Source: an uncultured Clostridium sp.
Lineage (GTDB): Bacteria; Bacillota; Clostridia; TANB77; CAG-508
Assembly: GCA_947646915.1 (NCBI GenBank)
Contig: CANSII010000008.1
Coordinates: 1-60,618 of the forward strand
DNA length: 60,618 nucleotides
Direction of reading: 5' to 3'
Shown here one piece after another: positions 1 through 10,631 of the stretch (its first letter is position 1; each line of letters opens with the position of its first letter). The position numbers and the translations under genes are program-made. The notes under the pieces were generated by a model. The model saw only the letters and a program-made list of their open reading frames with translations, was not told the origin of the DNA and made no database searches.

Positions 1-166
1 TTTTGATAATCACTCTATGTGGCTCAATATATGTAAGATTAGTTTTTTCTAATTTCCTAATGCTACCATTTATAAAAGTAGGGCTAACTTTAGAAAACTC
101 ACATATAAACTCAAGTCGTTGTTTTAGACATTCTTCAAATTCTAGTTCTTGCTTAATTATCTTCAT
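1..166 (-). CDS. N-terminal fragment of an unrecognised protein, cut by the window edge
   Basis: An open frame of 55 codons starts with ATG at 166 and runs off the left edge. It begins MKIIKQELEFEECLKQRLEF and is charged and probably helical. A GGGATGG stretch 8 nt upstream of the ATG could serve as ribosome binding site, but that stretch also forms one arm of a terminator-like hairpin. No family is recognisable from this fragment. Whether it is a real gene cannot be settled without the sequence to the left. Confidence 0.45.
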   Translation of the reverse strand, partial: MKIIKQELEFEECLKQRLEFICEFSKVSPTFINGSIRKLEKTNLTYIEPHRVIIK

Positions 167-204
167 TTAAAACACCATCCCTTCTTTTCGGATGATATTT
201 TTGC

Positions 205-240
205 AACAAAAAAATACCATCCTTTTTTAGAATGATATTT
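205..240 (-). terminator. Rho-independent terminator of the tRNA-Gly transcript
   Basis: Read on the minus strand, an 11-bp stem with two G-U pairs (AAATATCATTC paired with GGATGGTATTT) is followed directly by a T tract. A second, closely similar hairpin lies at 174-200, just before the start of the leftmost partial gene, so the terminator looks duplicated. Confidence 0.7.
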
Positions 241-278
241 GTATCGTCTGTTCAATTTAGTTCGAACAGATACGTCGT

Positions 279-352
<74 letters not shown>

Positions 353-374
353 ATATTACTCCTGACAGTTATAA

Positions 375-403
375 ATTATAATGTATTTTTTTATAACTGT
401 CAA
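375..403 (-). promoter_or_regulatory. Consensus sigma-A promoter of tRNA-Gly
   Basis: TTGACA (398-403) and TATAAT (375-380) on the minus strand are separated by exactly 17 bp, with the tRNA beginning about 23 nt downstream. The -35 box overlaps one arm of a 12-bp perfect inverted repeat, TGACAGTTATAA at 363-374 and TTATAACTGTCA at 391-402, so the promoter sits inside a potential hairpin or operator. Confidence 0.9.
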
Positions 404-445
404 GATCTTTTCGAAAAATTTTTTATTAATTTTCAAAAATTTTTA

Positions 446-2146
<1,701 letters not shown>

Positions 2147-2179
2147 TCATTATAATAATTATAATTTTATTTTATATTT

Positions 2180-2206
2180 GTGACATAAGGGTTACCTTTT
2201 TGTCAC
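2180..2206. repeat. REP-like palindrome, GTGACA type, second copy
   Basis: GTGACATAAGGGT and ACCTTTTTGTCAC form a palindrome whose outer GTGAC/GTCAC arms match the copy at 2108-2136. It abuts the groES stop codon (2208-2210). Confidence 0.7.
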
Positions 2207-2207
2207 A

Positions 2208-2489
<282 letters not shown>

Positions 2490-2535
2490 TTATGTACCTC
2501 CTTATATTTATAAAAAATTGTCACTTTTATATTAA

Positions 2536-2562
2536 TTAGCACTCTGATTGTGTGACTGCTAA
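2536..2562. promoter_or_regulatory. CIRCE operator (HrcA binding site)
   Basis: TTAGCACTC, nine bases, then GACTGCTAA. The canonical second arm is GAGTGCTAA, so there is one mismatch. It lies between the promoter and groES. By established knowledge HrcA represses groESL here until heat stress. hrcA itself is not in the window. Confidence 0.93.
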
Positions 2563-2565
2563 TAA

Positions 2566-2592
2566 TTTATACCCAATTTAAACAATTGTCAA
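2566..2592 (-). promoter_or_regulatory. groES-groEL promoter
   Basis: TTGACA at 2587-2592 is followed after 15 bp by TATAAA at 2566-2571 on the minus strand. The expected transcription start falls within the CIRCE element, the usual arrangement for HrcA repression. The 15-bp spacer is shorter than the optimum. Confidence 0.7.
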
Positions 2593-2703
2593 TACTTTTA
2601 TTAGAATTTTCACATAAAATTCACATTATTATTTTATTCATATAAAATAATAATAGAACAAAAAATTACAAAGCAATTTTTCTGTGGAATGTATTTATAT
2701 TAT

Positions 2704-4167
2704 TTATCCAATTAATCTTGGTTCACATGTTAAATTAATTCCTAAACTTTTTATTACATTTAATTCAGAATCAGTTATAATATATGAGCAATGTGCCTCC
2801 ATTCCTCTCATTTTATCAATATTTTTCAATGTAGTTTCTATAATTGGATTTGTTGTTGAACAAATACTAAGAGCAATAATAACTTCTGATAAATTTAATT
2901 GATATTTTTTCTTATATAATGTTTTTTGTTTTATTTTAAAAATTGATTCAAGCACTGTAGGAGATAATAAATACACATCATCTGGTATTTTAGCTAATTG
3001 TTTTATCACATTTAAAAATGTAGCACTTGGAGCTGTTAATAATTCTGACTGTTTTCCAGTAATTATCTCTCCATTATTTAATTGTATAGCCATTACTTCT
3101 CTTTTACTCTGATTTACAACTTCATTTACTTTAATTGCTATTTTTCGGTCTTCTTTGGTCAAGTTTAATTCATTCATTAGCACTTCCATTCGTGCTATTG
3201 TTTTGTCATTTCCTATACCTTTTTTATAATCACATAAAGAATTATAATATCGACGAATAATTTCCATTATTCCTGCTTCTTCAGTAACTTTATTATCTGT
3301 TATACATTTACTTATAGTATTAACTCCCATATCTGTTGGTGATTTATAAATTTCTTCTCCTGTAATTTTTGTTAATATATTTTTCAAAATTGAGAAAGTT
3401 GATATATCTCGATTATAGTTAACTGCTTTTACATTATAACTTTCTAAATGATATGGATCTATTATATTAATATCTTCTAGGTCAGCTGTAGATGCTTCAT
3501 ATGCCACATTTACTGGATGCATTAAAGGCAAATCCCATACTGGAAATGTTTCAAATTTCGCATATCCTGCTTTTACTCCTCTTTTGTATTCATGATATAA
3601 TTGTGATAAACATGTTGCTAATTTTCCACTATTTGCTCCAGGTGCTGTAATTACTACTAATTTTTTTGTTGTTTCTACATAAGGGTTTTTTCCATATCCA
3701 TTTTCACTTACGATTTTTTCTACATCATTTGGATATCCTTCAATTGGTGTATGAATGTACATTTTTATTTTTCTTTCATCTAAAACATCTTTTAATTTTT
3801 GTACTTGAGTTTGTCCTGTATACATTGTCACAACTACACTATTAATACTAATTTCTAATTTCTCTAAATTATCAATTAATCTTACTAATTCTCTGTCATA
3901 TCCTATTCCGTAATCTGCACGTATTTTATTTTTTTCAATATCATTTGCATTAATACAAAAAATAATTTCTAAATCTTCTTTAAATTCTTTTAATAATTGT
4001 ATCTTTGCATCTGGATGAAATCCTGGTAAAACTCTACTTGCATGATAATCATCAAATATCTTTCCTCCAAATTCCAAATATAATTTATTATCAAACATTT
4101 TTATCCTTTGTTCAATTCTTTCTTTTTGTAATTTTAAATATAATTCATTATCAAATGCTACTTTCAT
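2704..4167 (-). CDS. UPF0371 / DUF1846 family protein
   Basis: The 487-aa protein matches the UPF0371 family throughout, including the conserved N-terminal KMFDNKLYLEFGGKIFDDYHA region and the VLPGFHPDAK stretch. A Gly-rich APGANSGK segment near residue 175 looks nucleotide-binding. Members are widespread in Firmicutes and Actinobacteria; structures exist but I know of no firmly established biochemical role. The start is conserved and preceded by AGGAGGAAAG. The gene stands alone between groES and a terminator region. Confidence 0.9.
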   Translation of the reverse strand: MKVAFDNELYLKLQKERIEQRIKMFDNKLYLEFGGKIFDDYHASRVLPGFHPDAKIQLLKEFKEDLEIIFCINANDIEKNKIRADYGIGYDRELVRLIDNLEKLEISINSVVVTMYTGQTQVQKLKDVLDERKIKMYIHTPIEGYPNDVEKIVSENGYGKNPYVETTKKLVVITAPGANSGKLATCLSQLYHEYKRGVKAGYAKFETFPVWDLPLMHPVNVAYEASTADLEDINIIDPYHLESYNVKAVNYNRDISTFSILKNILTKITGEEIYKSPTDMGVNTISKCITDNKVTEEAGIMEIIRRYYNSLCDYKKGIGNDKTIARMEVLMNELNLTKEDRKIAIKVNEVVNQSKREVMAIQLNNGEIITGKQSELLTAPSATFLNVIKQLAKIPDDVYLLSPTVLESIFKIKQKTLYKKKYQLNLSEVIIALSICSTTNPIIETTLKNIDKMRGMEAHCSYIITDSELNVIKSLGINLTCEPRLIG

Positions 4168-4360
4168 TTCTTTCCTCCTTCTATATCTTTTTTATTTGCT
4201 CTTAATACAAAAAACAAAGAACAAATCGTAAAGCTAATAAAATTGTAGTATGTTATTTAAAACTATAAATTTTAATTAATAGCTAATTATAAATAGCAAA
4301 GCTTTCCGTAAATTTGTTCATGTGTGAAATTTTCGCTAGAAAATTTCTGTACAATATATT

Positions 4361-4400
4361 TTATATAATAGAAAGTCAGCATGACTTTCCTATTATATAA
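4361..4400. repeat. Long perfect-arm hairpin
   Basis: TTATATAATA-G-AAAGTCA and TGACTTT-C-CTATTATATAA pair around a 3-4 nt loop, giving a stem of about 18 bp. It follows the terminator of the cyclophilin gene and may back it up or protect the mRNA end. Confidence 0.65.
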
Positions 4401-4404
4401 AAAA

Positions 4405-4447
4405 AGATTAAAAAAAATTTTCCCAAAAATTTGGTTTTTTTTAATCT
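4405..4447. terminator. Bidirectional terminator after the cyclophilin gene
   Basis: AGATTAAAAAAAA (4405-4417) pairs with TTTTTTTTAATCT (4435-4447), with an inner CCAAA/TTTGG stem. T tracts follow on both strands. On the minus strand it ends transcription from the cyclophilin gene that stops at 4499. Confidence 0.8.
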
Positions 4448-4498
4448 TTTTTTATTTTAACACTTGTATTTTAATTTGACAAGTATTTTTTATAAAAT

Positions 4499-5272
4499 TT
4501 ATTGATTTATTCCATAATTTGAATATAACCATGTCATATAATCAAATGGTTTTAATGTTTCAGGTGTCCCATAATCAATACCAAATGTATCAACACTAAT
4601 TAAAGTAACCTTTGGTGGATTTACTGGTGTGCTTACTTCAGCATTTTCATTTTCTTCATCACCTTTAGCTTTAGTAACCTCAACCTCTTCAATCTTGTGT
4701 AATATATCTAATCCTTCTGTAACTTTACCAAAAGCTGTATAATATCCATTTAAATTTGCATTTTCTTTAGTCATTATAAAAAATTGTGAACATCCTGAAT
4801 TATAAGATTCTTCTGCAAGACTTGATGAATAATAAGTATAATCAGCTCTAGCCATAGCTAATGTTCCTTCTTCAAATTTCATTGTATTAGTTACCCCATT
4901 AGCTAAAAATTCACCTTTAATTGTATATTTATCTGTTGAATCATTTCCATTTAAATCTCCTAAAGTCGCATCTGTTGTTCCATCTCCACCTTTTGTACCT
5001 GCCTGAATCATAAAGTCTTTAACAACTCTATGAAATGTTGTTCCATTATAATACCCATTGTTTGCTAATTTTATAAAATTTGCTACTGTTTCTGGTGCTA
5101 CATCAGGATATAATTCCATTTTTATAGTTCCAAAATTTTCTACTTCCATTGTAACTATTGGATTTTGTGCTAAAAATGTTTTCTTTTTGTAATATCCAAA
5201 TCCAACCACTCCTATTAAAATTATTATAGCTATTAATGCTATTACCCATATTATTTTTCCTAAATTTTTCAT
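4499..5272 (-). CDS. Membrane-anchored cyclophilin-type peptidyl-prolyl isomerase
   Basis: The 257-aa protein starts with a single transmembrane anchor (residues about 7-28) followed by a cyclophilin domain. Visible motifs are the FHRVVKDFMIQAG active-site segment with its Arg and the SQFFIM segment. There is no lipobox cysteine, so it is an anchored extracytoplasmic enzyme rather than a PrsA-like lipoprotein. It probably assists folding of secreted proteins. The start is supported by TGGAGGTAAT. Loss of catalysis cannot be excluded, because the loops are longer than in compact bacterial cyclophilins. Confidence 0.9.
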   Translation of the reverse strand: MKNLGKIIWVIALIAIIILIGVVGFGYYKKKTFLAQNPIVTMEVENFGTIKMELYPDVAPETVANFIKLANNGYYNGTTFHRVVKDFMIQAGTKGGDGTTDATLGDLNGNDSTDKYTIKGEFLANGVTNTMKFEEGTLAMARADYTYYSSSLAEESYNSGCSQFFIMTKENANLNGYYTAFGKVTEGLDILHKIEEVEVTKAKGDEENENAEVSTPVNPPKVTLISVDTFGIDYGTPETLKPFDYMTWLYSNYGINQ

Positions 5273-5327
5273 TTTTATTACCTCCAGTTATTTTATGTAT
5301 ATGTCCATTGGGGACATTTCTTTTTTA

Positions 5328-5399
5328 TGTTTTACAGAATTTATTTCATAAATTCTGCATAAGATATCTGTAACTCGCTTCGCTTGAACAGCTATCTTA
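5328..5399 (-). repeat. 3'-end repeat element after disA (family also after dpaA and murT)
   Basis: Read on the minus strand the element starts at the disA stop codon as TAAGATAGCTGTTC and contains GTTACAGATATCTTATGCA. It ends in a hairpin (CAGAATTTA/TAAATTCTG). A very similar element begins at the dpaA stop codon (23704) and a third follows murT (58316-58405). A short palindrome ATGTCC/GGACAT lies next to it at 5301-5317. Confidence 0.65.
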
Positions 5400-6440
5400 A
5401 AATATAAATTGTTCCTGCATCCTTTTTAAAGATTGCTTAATGTTTCTTGCTCTAACTTCTCCTATTCCATCAACTTCATCTAAACTATCTATATCAGCTG
5501 CTAAAATATGTTGAAATGATTTAAATGATTCTATTAAATTTTCTACAATATTAGTTGGCATTCGTGGTATTTTATTTAAAATTCTAAAGCCTCTTGTATA
5601 TACTCCAACTTCATCATAATTATCAAATGTTTCATACCCTAATAATTTTGAAATAGTGGCTTCTTTTGTTAGTTCTTCATATGGTATTTCTGATAATTCT
5701 TCCATTATTTTTTCAAGTGTTCTTCTCTTTCTTGTTGAAGCCATATAATCCTTAATTATTAATGTTTCTTCTTTTTCTAAGCCTCCTATTAATTCTTCTA
5801 ATTGCATATTTACTAATCTACCATCATTTCCAAGTTCATATATTTGGCTTTGAATCTCATCTGCTATTCGCATTACCATTTCAGCTCTTTGTATAACATC
5901 AATTACATTTTTTAATGTTACTATATCATTAAATTCATATTCATTTAATATATCTAGCTTGTTATCAAATACTTTTCTGTATCTCTCTAATGTCTGTATT
6001 CCTTGGTTTGCTTTATTTAAAACGGCATTCGTATCTTCTAGTATATATCTAGAGTTTCCTTTAAATATTGTTATTATATTTCTTCTTTGTGATATGCTTA
6101 TTACTAACTCTCCTGTTTGCTTTGCGGTTCTTTCTGCTGTTCTATGTCTTGTTCCTGTTTCTTTGGTTTCAATTTCTCTTGACGGAATTAATTGTGCATT
6201 TGCAAATAATATTCTTTTTAAATCTCCACTTAATACTATCGCACCATCCATTTTGGCTAATTCATACAGTTTTGATGATGTATATTCTTCATTTATTGTA
6301 AAACCACCATCTACAACATCATTTATTACATCAGTATTATCTGTTATTAGTAATAATGCTCCTGTTTTTGCTCTTAAAATATTTTCTAGTCCATCTCTTA
6401 TTGGTGTTCCTGGTGCTATTAATTTTAGTAATTCAGTCAA
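5397..6440 (-). CDS. disA: Diadenylate cyclase DisA (DNA integrity scanning protein)
   Basis: DisA makes cyclic di-AMP from two ATP and scans DNA for branched structures, linking damage to sporulation. Both catalytic motifs are present: DGA at residues 65-67 and GTRHR at 96-100. The C-terminal helix-hairpin-helix domain (VDGIGEVRARNIK) binds DNA. I choose TTG at 6440, giving 347 aa, because GGAGGAG lies 5 nt upstream. An upstream in-frame ATG at 6461 would place that site inside the gene. It follows radA, the order known from Bacillus and Clostridium. Confidence 0.96.
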   Translation of the reverse strand: MTELLKLIAPGTPIRDGLENILRAKTGALLLITDNTDVINDVVDGGFTINEEYTSSKLYELAKMDGAIVLSGDLKRILFANAQLIPSREIETKETGTRHRTAERTAKQTGELVISISQRRNIITIFKGNSRYILEDTNAVLNKANQGIQTLERYRKVFDNKLDILNEYEFNDIVTLKNVIDVIQRAEMVMRIADEIQSQIYELGNDGRLVNMQLEELIGGLEKEETLIIKDYMASTRKRRTLEKIMEELSEIPYEELTKEATISKLLGYETFDNYDEVGVYTRGFRILNKIPRMPTNIVENLIESFKSFQHILAADIDSLDEVDGIGEVRARNIKQSLKRMQEQFIF

Positions 6441-6504
6441 AGTTACTCCTCCATTCTGCAATGTCCATTTTTGCCAATGTGCATCGGGAACTGTCCCCTT
6501 TACA

Positions 6505-7870
6505 TTATCTTAATCCTAATTTGTTCATTGCTTCATTTACATCCTTGACACCTATTATATCTAATTTAAAATTTTCTTTCAAGCTTTTTTTATTACTTTC
6601 TGGAATTATACATTTTTTAAATCCTAATTTTTCTGCTTCTTTAAGTCTTTTTTCAATAAAATTTATTCTTCTAACTTCACCTGTCAAGCCAACTTCGCCC
6701 ATTATTACTGTTCTTTTGTCAATAGTTATATTTTTATAACTTGATGCTGTAACAGCTATTATTCCTAAATCTATTGATGGTTCATTTATTTTTAATCCAC
6801 CTACTACATTTAAGTATACATCTTGATTTCCCAACATCATTCCTGCTCTTTTTTCTAAAACTGCCATTAACAGTGATAGTCTATTAAAATCAATTCCATT
6901 TGCTGTTCTTTTTGGATATCCAAAAACACTCTGAGATGTTAATGCTTGTAACTCAACTAATATTGATCTAGTTCCTTCCATACATGATACAACACATGAA
7001 CCTGGGATATTATCTTCGTTTTCTGAAATTAATATATCTGACGGATTGGTGATTTCACACATCCCCTCACCTTTCATTTCAAACATTCCAATCTCATTTG
7101 TAGATCCAAATCTGTTTTTAACTCCTCTTAAAATTCTATATGAAAAGTATCTTTCACCTTCTAAATAAAGAACAGTATCTACCATATGTTCTAAAACTCT
7201 TGGTCCTGCAATATTTCCTTCTTTTGTAACATGTCCAATTATTATTGTTGTAATATTTCTTGATTTACAAACTCTCATAATTTGAGACGTAATCTCTCTA
7301 ACTTGACTTACACTCCCTGCTGCAGCTGTAATTTCCTCTGAATACATTGTTTGAATAGAATCTATTATAACTAATTTTGGATTTAAATCTATAATATTTT
7401 GATTAACTATATCAATATCAGTTTCACCTAGAAATAAAATATTATCATTCTGTATTCCGAAGTCTATCTGCTCTTAATTTAATTTGCTCAGCAGACTCTT
7501 CTCCTGATACATATAACACAGCTCCTTCTCCTTCAACAGTATTACATAATTGTAATATAAGTGTTGATTTTCCAATACCTGGCTCGCCTCCCAATAGTAT
7601 AAGAGAACCTTTTACTAGCCCTCCTCCTAAAACTCTATCTAATTCTTCAAATCCTGTTGAAGTTCTTATTGTTTCTTTTGCTTCGTATGAATCTAGTTTT
7701 TGTGGCTTATTTTCTTTTTTATTGTCTGCTTTTAGTGAACTATTTTTACTTTCAATTATTTTTTGTTCAAAAAAGGTATTCCAGCTGTTACATGCAGGAC
7801 ATTTTCCTAACCATTTTGTAGATTCGTATCCACATTCATTGCATACAAATACCGTCTTATTTTTTGCCAT
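6505..7870 (-). CDS. radA: DNA repair protein RadA (Sms), joined by a +1 frameshift at CGG
   Basis: RadA is a RecA-like branch-migration helicase. The N-terminal zinc finger (VCNECGY, then CPACN), Walker A (GGEPGIGKST), the RadA-specific KNRFG motif and the Lon-like C-terminal domain are all present. The frame breaks at the CGG codon 7457-7459. Reading in frame gives RLRNTE-stop; skipping one C gives the conserved RADRL-GI and then NDNILFLGETD, producing 454 aa. The start is ATG 7870 (MAKNKTVF) behind GGGAGG. The upstream in-frame codons belong to REP palindromes. Sequencing error is the alternative to recoding. Confidence 0.93.
7457..7459 (-). other. Proposed +1 recoding site, CTT-CGG-A (radA)
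   Basis: In-frame CGG followed by A. Skipping the C gives GGA (Gly) and restores the RadA frame. Without the shift, translation stops at TGA four codons later. Confidence 0.75.
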
Positions 7871-7883
7871 TATTACCTCCCTT

Positions 7884-7952
7884 GTCCAAAGGGGACGTTT
7901 CCTTTTGGACATTATTTTGTGCAATATCCAAAGGAGACGTTTCCTTTTGGAC
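7884..7952. repeat. Two tandem REP-like palindromes (GTCC type)
   Basis: Units at 7884-7910 (GTCCAAAGGGGAC...TTTTGGAC) and 7927-7952 are about 27 bp each and lie head to tail. Each pairs TCCAAA-GG with CC-TTTTGGA. They separate radA from a dead REP-type transposase and read through as a spurious N-terminal extension of radA. A copy in opposite orientation lies on the other side of the transposase at 8714-8742. Confidence 0.8.
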
Positions 7953-8538
7953 ATTGGCTCTTTCTATTATTTTTCTATTAATACCAATTACTCTTGACAA
8001 TTGAGATATTGGATTATTAGGAAAACCTCTTTTTAAATGTACTATCTTCACATCTCTATTCTTATTATCACATTCCAAAATTTTAAAAACATTATCTACT
8101 TTAAAAATTTCGCATATATCATCATCTAAAAGTTTTTCATATAATTCATATTCTACCTATTCCTTAATTTCATCTTCTTTATTTAATATTACATTTGTAT
8201 TATGAAATTTTATGAATTCTTCTTTTGCCTCATTCTTATCTAATGAAAATATTTATAATAACATTTTAGGGCTTATAATATAACTTTTTTCAATATATTC
8301 TATATAACTACTCCATTTATATTTTTCTGTTTTTCCTTGTCATAAATAACTATATGAACATGATTATTCATTAAACAATATGAATAAATTTCATAATAAT
8401 ATCTTTTTTTGTATCTTTTATGATATCAATAAATTTAAATCTACCATTTTCATCATAAAAAATATCTTGTTTATCTATTCCTCTAATTACAATATGATAA
8501 ACTTTTATATTACTGTATACTCTAGGTTTTCTAGGCAT
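7953..8538 (-). pseudogene. Dead REP-associated tyrosine transposase (IS200-like, HUH)
   Basis: From ATG 8538 the frame reads MPRKPRVYSNIKVYHIVIRG, a typical start for Y1/REP-type transposases. It then shifts at a run of seven A residues. The other frame continues YCLMNNHVHIVIYDKE, containing the HUH metal-binding HVH motif. Several stops and an apparent internal deletion follow. The C-terminal part (SQLSRVIGINRKIIERA) is the helix-turn-helix found in Firmicutes members. It cannot make a functional enzyme as it stands. REP-like palindromes flank it on both sides. Confidence 0.85.
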
Positions 8539-8641
8539 TATTTCATCACTTCTGTTTAAAATTTTGCCCCTATTTTTTTACTATTATTATAATTTAAAAA
8601 TTTTAATACTCCAAATTAGTGATATTTCCCCTCATAATACG

Positions 8642-8680
8642 AAAAGTATAGCATATTTTCTTGCTATATGCTATACTTTT
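8642..8680. terminator. Hairpin terminator downstream of the 103-aa gene
   Basis: AAAAGTATAGCATAT pairs with ATATGCTATACTTTT, a 15-bp stem with a 9-nt loop. T residues flank both sides, so it can act in either direction. It is well placed to end the minus-strand gene at 8743-9054. Confidence 0.7.
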
Positions 8681-8713
8681 TTAAAATTTCACAAAAAATT
8701 CACATTATGTAAA

Positions 8714-8742
8714 TGTCCAAAAGTAAACATCCCCTTTGGACA
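8714..8742. repeat. REP-like palindrome (GTCC type), inverted copy
   Basis: TGTCCAAAAGTAAACAT pairs imperfectly with CCCCTTTGGACA. Its reverse complement matches the units at 7884-7952, so REP copies flank the dead transposase in inverted orientation. It abuts the stop codon of the 103-aa gene at 8743. Confidence 0.75.
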
Positions 8743-9054
8743 TTATTTTCTAAATTTTACTTCTTGAAATAAAAAGTCATGTACTTTTTCCCAAGTTATT
8801 TCTTGGTGTAAAAATTCATTTATTTCATTTTCAACTTTTTGTTGTTTTGGTGTCAATACAACTTTTATTTCTTTATTCCAATCTATATCTTGTAACCAAA
8901 ATGTTTTAAATTTTTGCCAAAATCCGATTTTAGTAGGTAATGCTTGGTTTCTTATTGTTCCTGCATTTTCTTGAACCATCATTTGTGTAGTTTCTTCTGA
9001 TTCTCCATAAGAAACTCCTCCAAACACACCTTTTTTTTTATTATATTCTCCCAT
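8743..9054 (-). CDS. Small hypothetical protein
   Basis: The 103-aa protein is not recognised. It starts MGEYNKKKGVFGGVSYGESE behind GGAGG. The N-terminal half is polar, and the C-terminal half is rich in Trp, Phe, Glu and Lys and probably amphipathic helical. There is no signal peptide or membrane segment. It lies alone downstream of mtaB with its own terminator. The good ribosome binding site and typical codon use support a real gene; the function is unknown. Confidence 0.7.
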   Translation of the reverse strand: MGEYNKKKGVFGGVSYGESEETTQMMVQENAGTIRNQALPTKIGFWQKFKTFWLQDIDWNKEIKVVLTPKQQKVENEINEFLHQEITWEKVHDFLFQEVKFRK

Positions 9055-9186
9055 TGCCTTTTCCTCCTTTGTATTTTAGTATATTAATTATTTTATACTA
9101 TATATAACTATTAATATCAAGCTCTTTTGTGTTAAGTTTTGTTTACATATTCATTACATTTTTGTTACATTTTTATTACATTTTTT

Positions 9187-10476
9187 TTATTCAGCTTCTA
9201 TATATTCATTAAATGCCTTTTTACAAGTTACTGTTTTTATAATATTTTCCAATTTTTCATTTGTTTTATAATATATCTGAATATAGTTTGCTGTATGTCC
9301 TTTATAAATTCCTTCTTTTTCTTCTTCAAATAATACATCTACTTTTTTTCCAATATATAAGCTGTTATATTCTTTTTCATTTTGATTTGATAATTCTATT
9401 AATTTTTGTATTCTTTGTTCTTTTATTTCTCCTAGAACCTGATTTGGCATGATTGCAGCTTTTGTTCCTTTTCGTTGTGAATATTTAAATATATGCATTT
9501 TGTAGAACTTAATTTCTTTTAAAAATTGGTATGTTGTATTAAATTCTTCTTCTGTTTCTCCTGGAAATCCTACTATTATATCTGTTGTTAAGTTTACATC
9601 TTTATATGTTGCTTTTAATAATTGTGTTATTTTTCTAAATTCTTGTGTTGTATATCTTCTATTCATTCTTTTTAGTGTTTCATCACATCCACTTTGTAAT
9701 GATAAATGAAATTGATGACATATTTTATCTAGTTTTTTTAGTCTTTCTATAAAATTTTCTGTTATTAATAATGGTTCTATTGATCCTAATCTTATTCTTT
9801 CTATTCCTTCTATTTTATTTATTTCCTCTAATAAATCTATTAATTCATATTGTTCTTTAAAGTCTTTTCCATATGATGCTATATGTATTCCTGTTATTAC
9901 TACTTCTTTTATTTCTTTTTCAGATATTTTTTTTATTTCAGATATTATGCTTTTTGGTTTTCTACTTCTTACTCTTCCTCTTGCATATGGTATAATACAA
10001 TATGAACAAAATCTGTCACATCCATCTTGAATTTTAATTACTGCTCTTGTTTTTTCTGTATATGTTATATTTCCAAATTCTTTATATTCTTTTTCTTTCA
10101 TTACATCTTCTATTTCAACTTTTTTTATATTTTTGTTGATATATTCTTCTATATGTTTTACAATTTCTGTTTTTTCATTATTTCCTAATACTATATCTAT
10201 TTCATCAATTTTTTCTAATTCTTCTTTCGCAACTTGTGCATAGCATCCACATGCTACGATTATCGATTCTTGATTTTGTTCTTTTACTCTTCTTAACATT
10301 TGTCTTGATTTTCTGTCTGACATGTTTGTTACTGTACATGTATTTACTATATATATATCTGCTTTTTCAGTGTGTTTTACTATTTCATATTTTTTTTCTA
10401 TAAATTTTTGTATCATTGCATTTGTTTCATATTGATTTACTTTACACCCTAGTGTTATAAATGCTACTTTTTTCAT
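9187..10476 (-). CDS. mtaB: tRNA (N6-threonylcarbamoyladenosine(37)-C2) methylthiotransferase MtaB
   Basis: This radical-SAM enzyme converts t6A37 to ms2t6A in ANN-decoding tRNAs. The 429-aa protein has the N-terminal MTTase domain (ITLGCKVNQYET with its iron-sulfur cysteines), the radical-SAM CxxxCxxC motif (DGCDRFCSYC) near residue 150 and a C-terminal TRAM-like region. VNQYET and the absence of MiaB-type features favour MtaB over MiaB or RimO. The ATG is preceded by AAGGGAGA. Its substrate modification is made by the Tsa proteins, and tsaE-tsaB lie 7 kb away. Confidence 0.95.
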   Translation of the reverse strand: MKKVAFITLGCKVNQYETNAMIQKFIEKKYEIVKHTEKADIYIVNTCTVTNMSDRKSRQMLRRVKEQNQESIIVACGCYAQVAKEELEKIDEIDIVLGNNEKTEIVKHIEEYINKNIKKVEIEDVMKEKEYKEFGNITYTEKTRAVIKIQDGCDRFCSYCIIPYARGRVRSRKPKSIISEIKKISEKEIKEVVITGIHIASYGKDFKEQYELIDLLEEINKIEGIERIRLGSIEPLLITENFIERLKKLDKICHQFHLSLQSGCDETLKRMNRRYTTQEFRKITQLLKATYKDVNLTTDIIVGFPGETEEEFNTTYQFLKEIKFYKMHIFKYSQRKGTKAAIMPNQVLGEIKEQRIQKLIELSNQNEKEYNSLYIGKKVDVLFEEEKEGIYKGHTANYIQIYYKTNEKLENIIKTVTCKKAFNEYIEAE

Positions 10477-10538
10477 TTTTTATTTTTCTCCCTTTTTTGT
10501 TTTTTATATTATCCCATATTTTTTCTATATTTTCAAGT

Positions 10539-10567
10539 GTGACAATAGGGGCGCCCCTTTTTGTCAC
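10539..10567. repeat. REP-like palindrome, GTGACA type, third copy
   Basis: GTGACAATAGGGGCG and CGCCCCTTTTTGTCAC form a palindrome of the same kind as the two copies around groEL. It lies between mtaB and the terminator of the ChW gene. Confidence 0.7.
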
Positions 10568-10570
10568 ATA

Positions 10571-10625
10571 AAAAAGAGAGAGTTTGAACTCTACTCTTTG
10601 AGTATAATTCTTTACTCTCACTCTA
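10571..10625 (-). terminator. Terminator of the ChW surface-protein gene
   Basis: On the minus strand AGAGTGAGAGT pairs with ACTCTCTCT across an AT-rich loop and is followed by six T residues. It begins 7 nt after the gene's stop codon. Confidence 0.65.
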
Positions 10626-10631
10626 TTTTTA

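Larger units (their letters stand above)
4168..4498. other. Intergenic region with stacked hairpins
   Basis: No gene is visible in this 331-bp gap. It holds two strong hairpins (4361-4400 and 4405-4447) and, at about 4326-4347, a palindrome GAAATTTTC/GAAAATTTC. The promoter of the downstream UPF0371 gene should lie between 4168 and 4350, but I see no convincing -35/-10 pair. Confidence 0.6.

Noticed and set aside
7871..7954. N-terminal extension of RadA repeating MSKRKR
   Set aside because: It is translated from REP palindromes. The true start MAKNKT has a proper ribosome binding site and matches RadA length.
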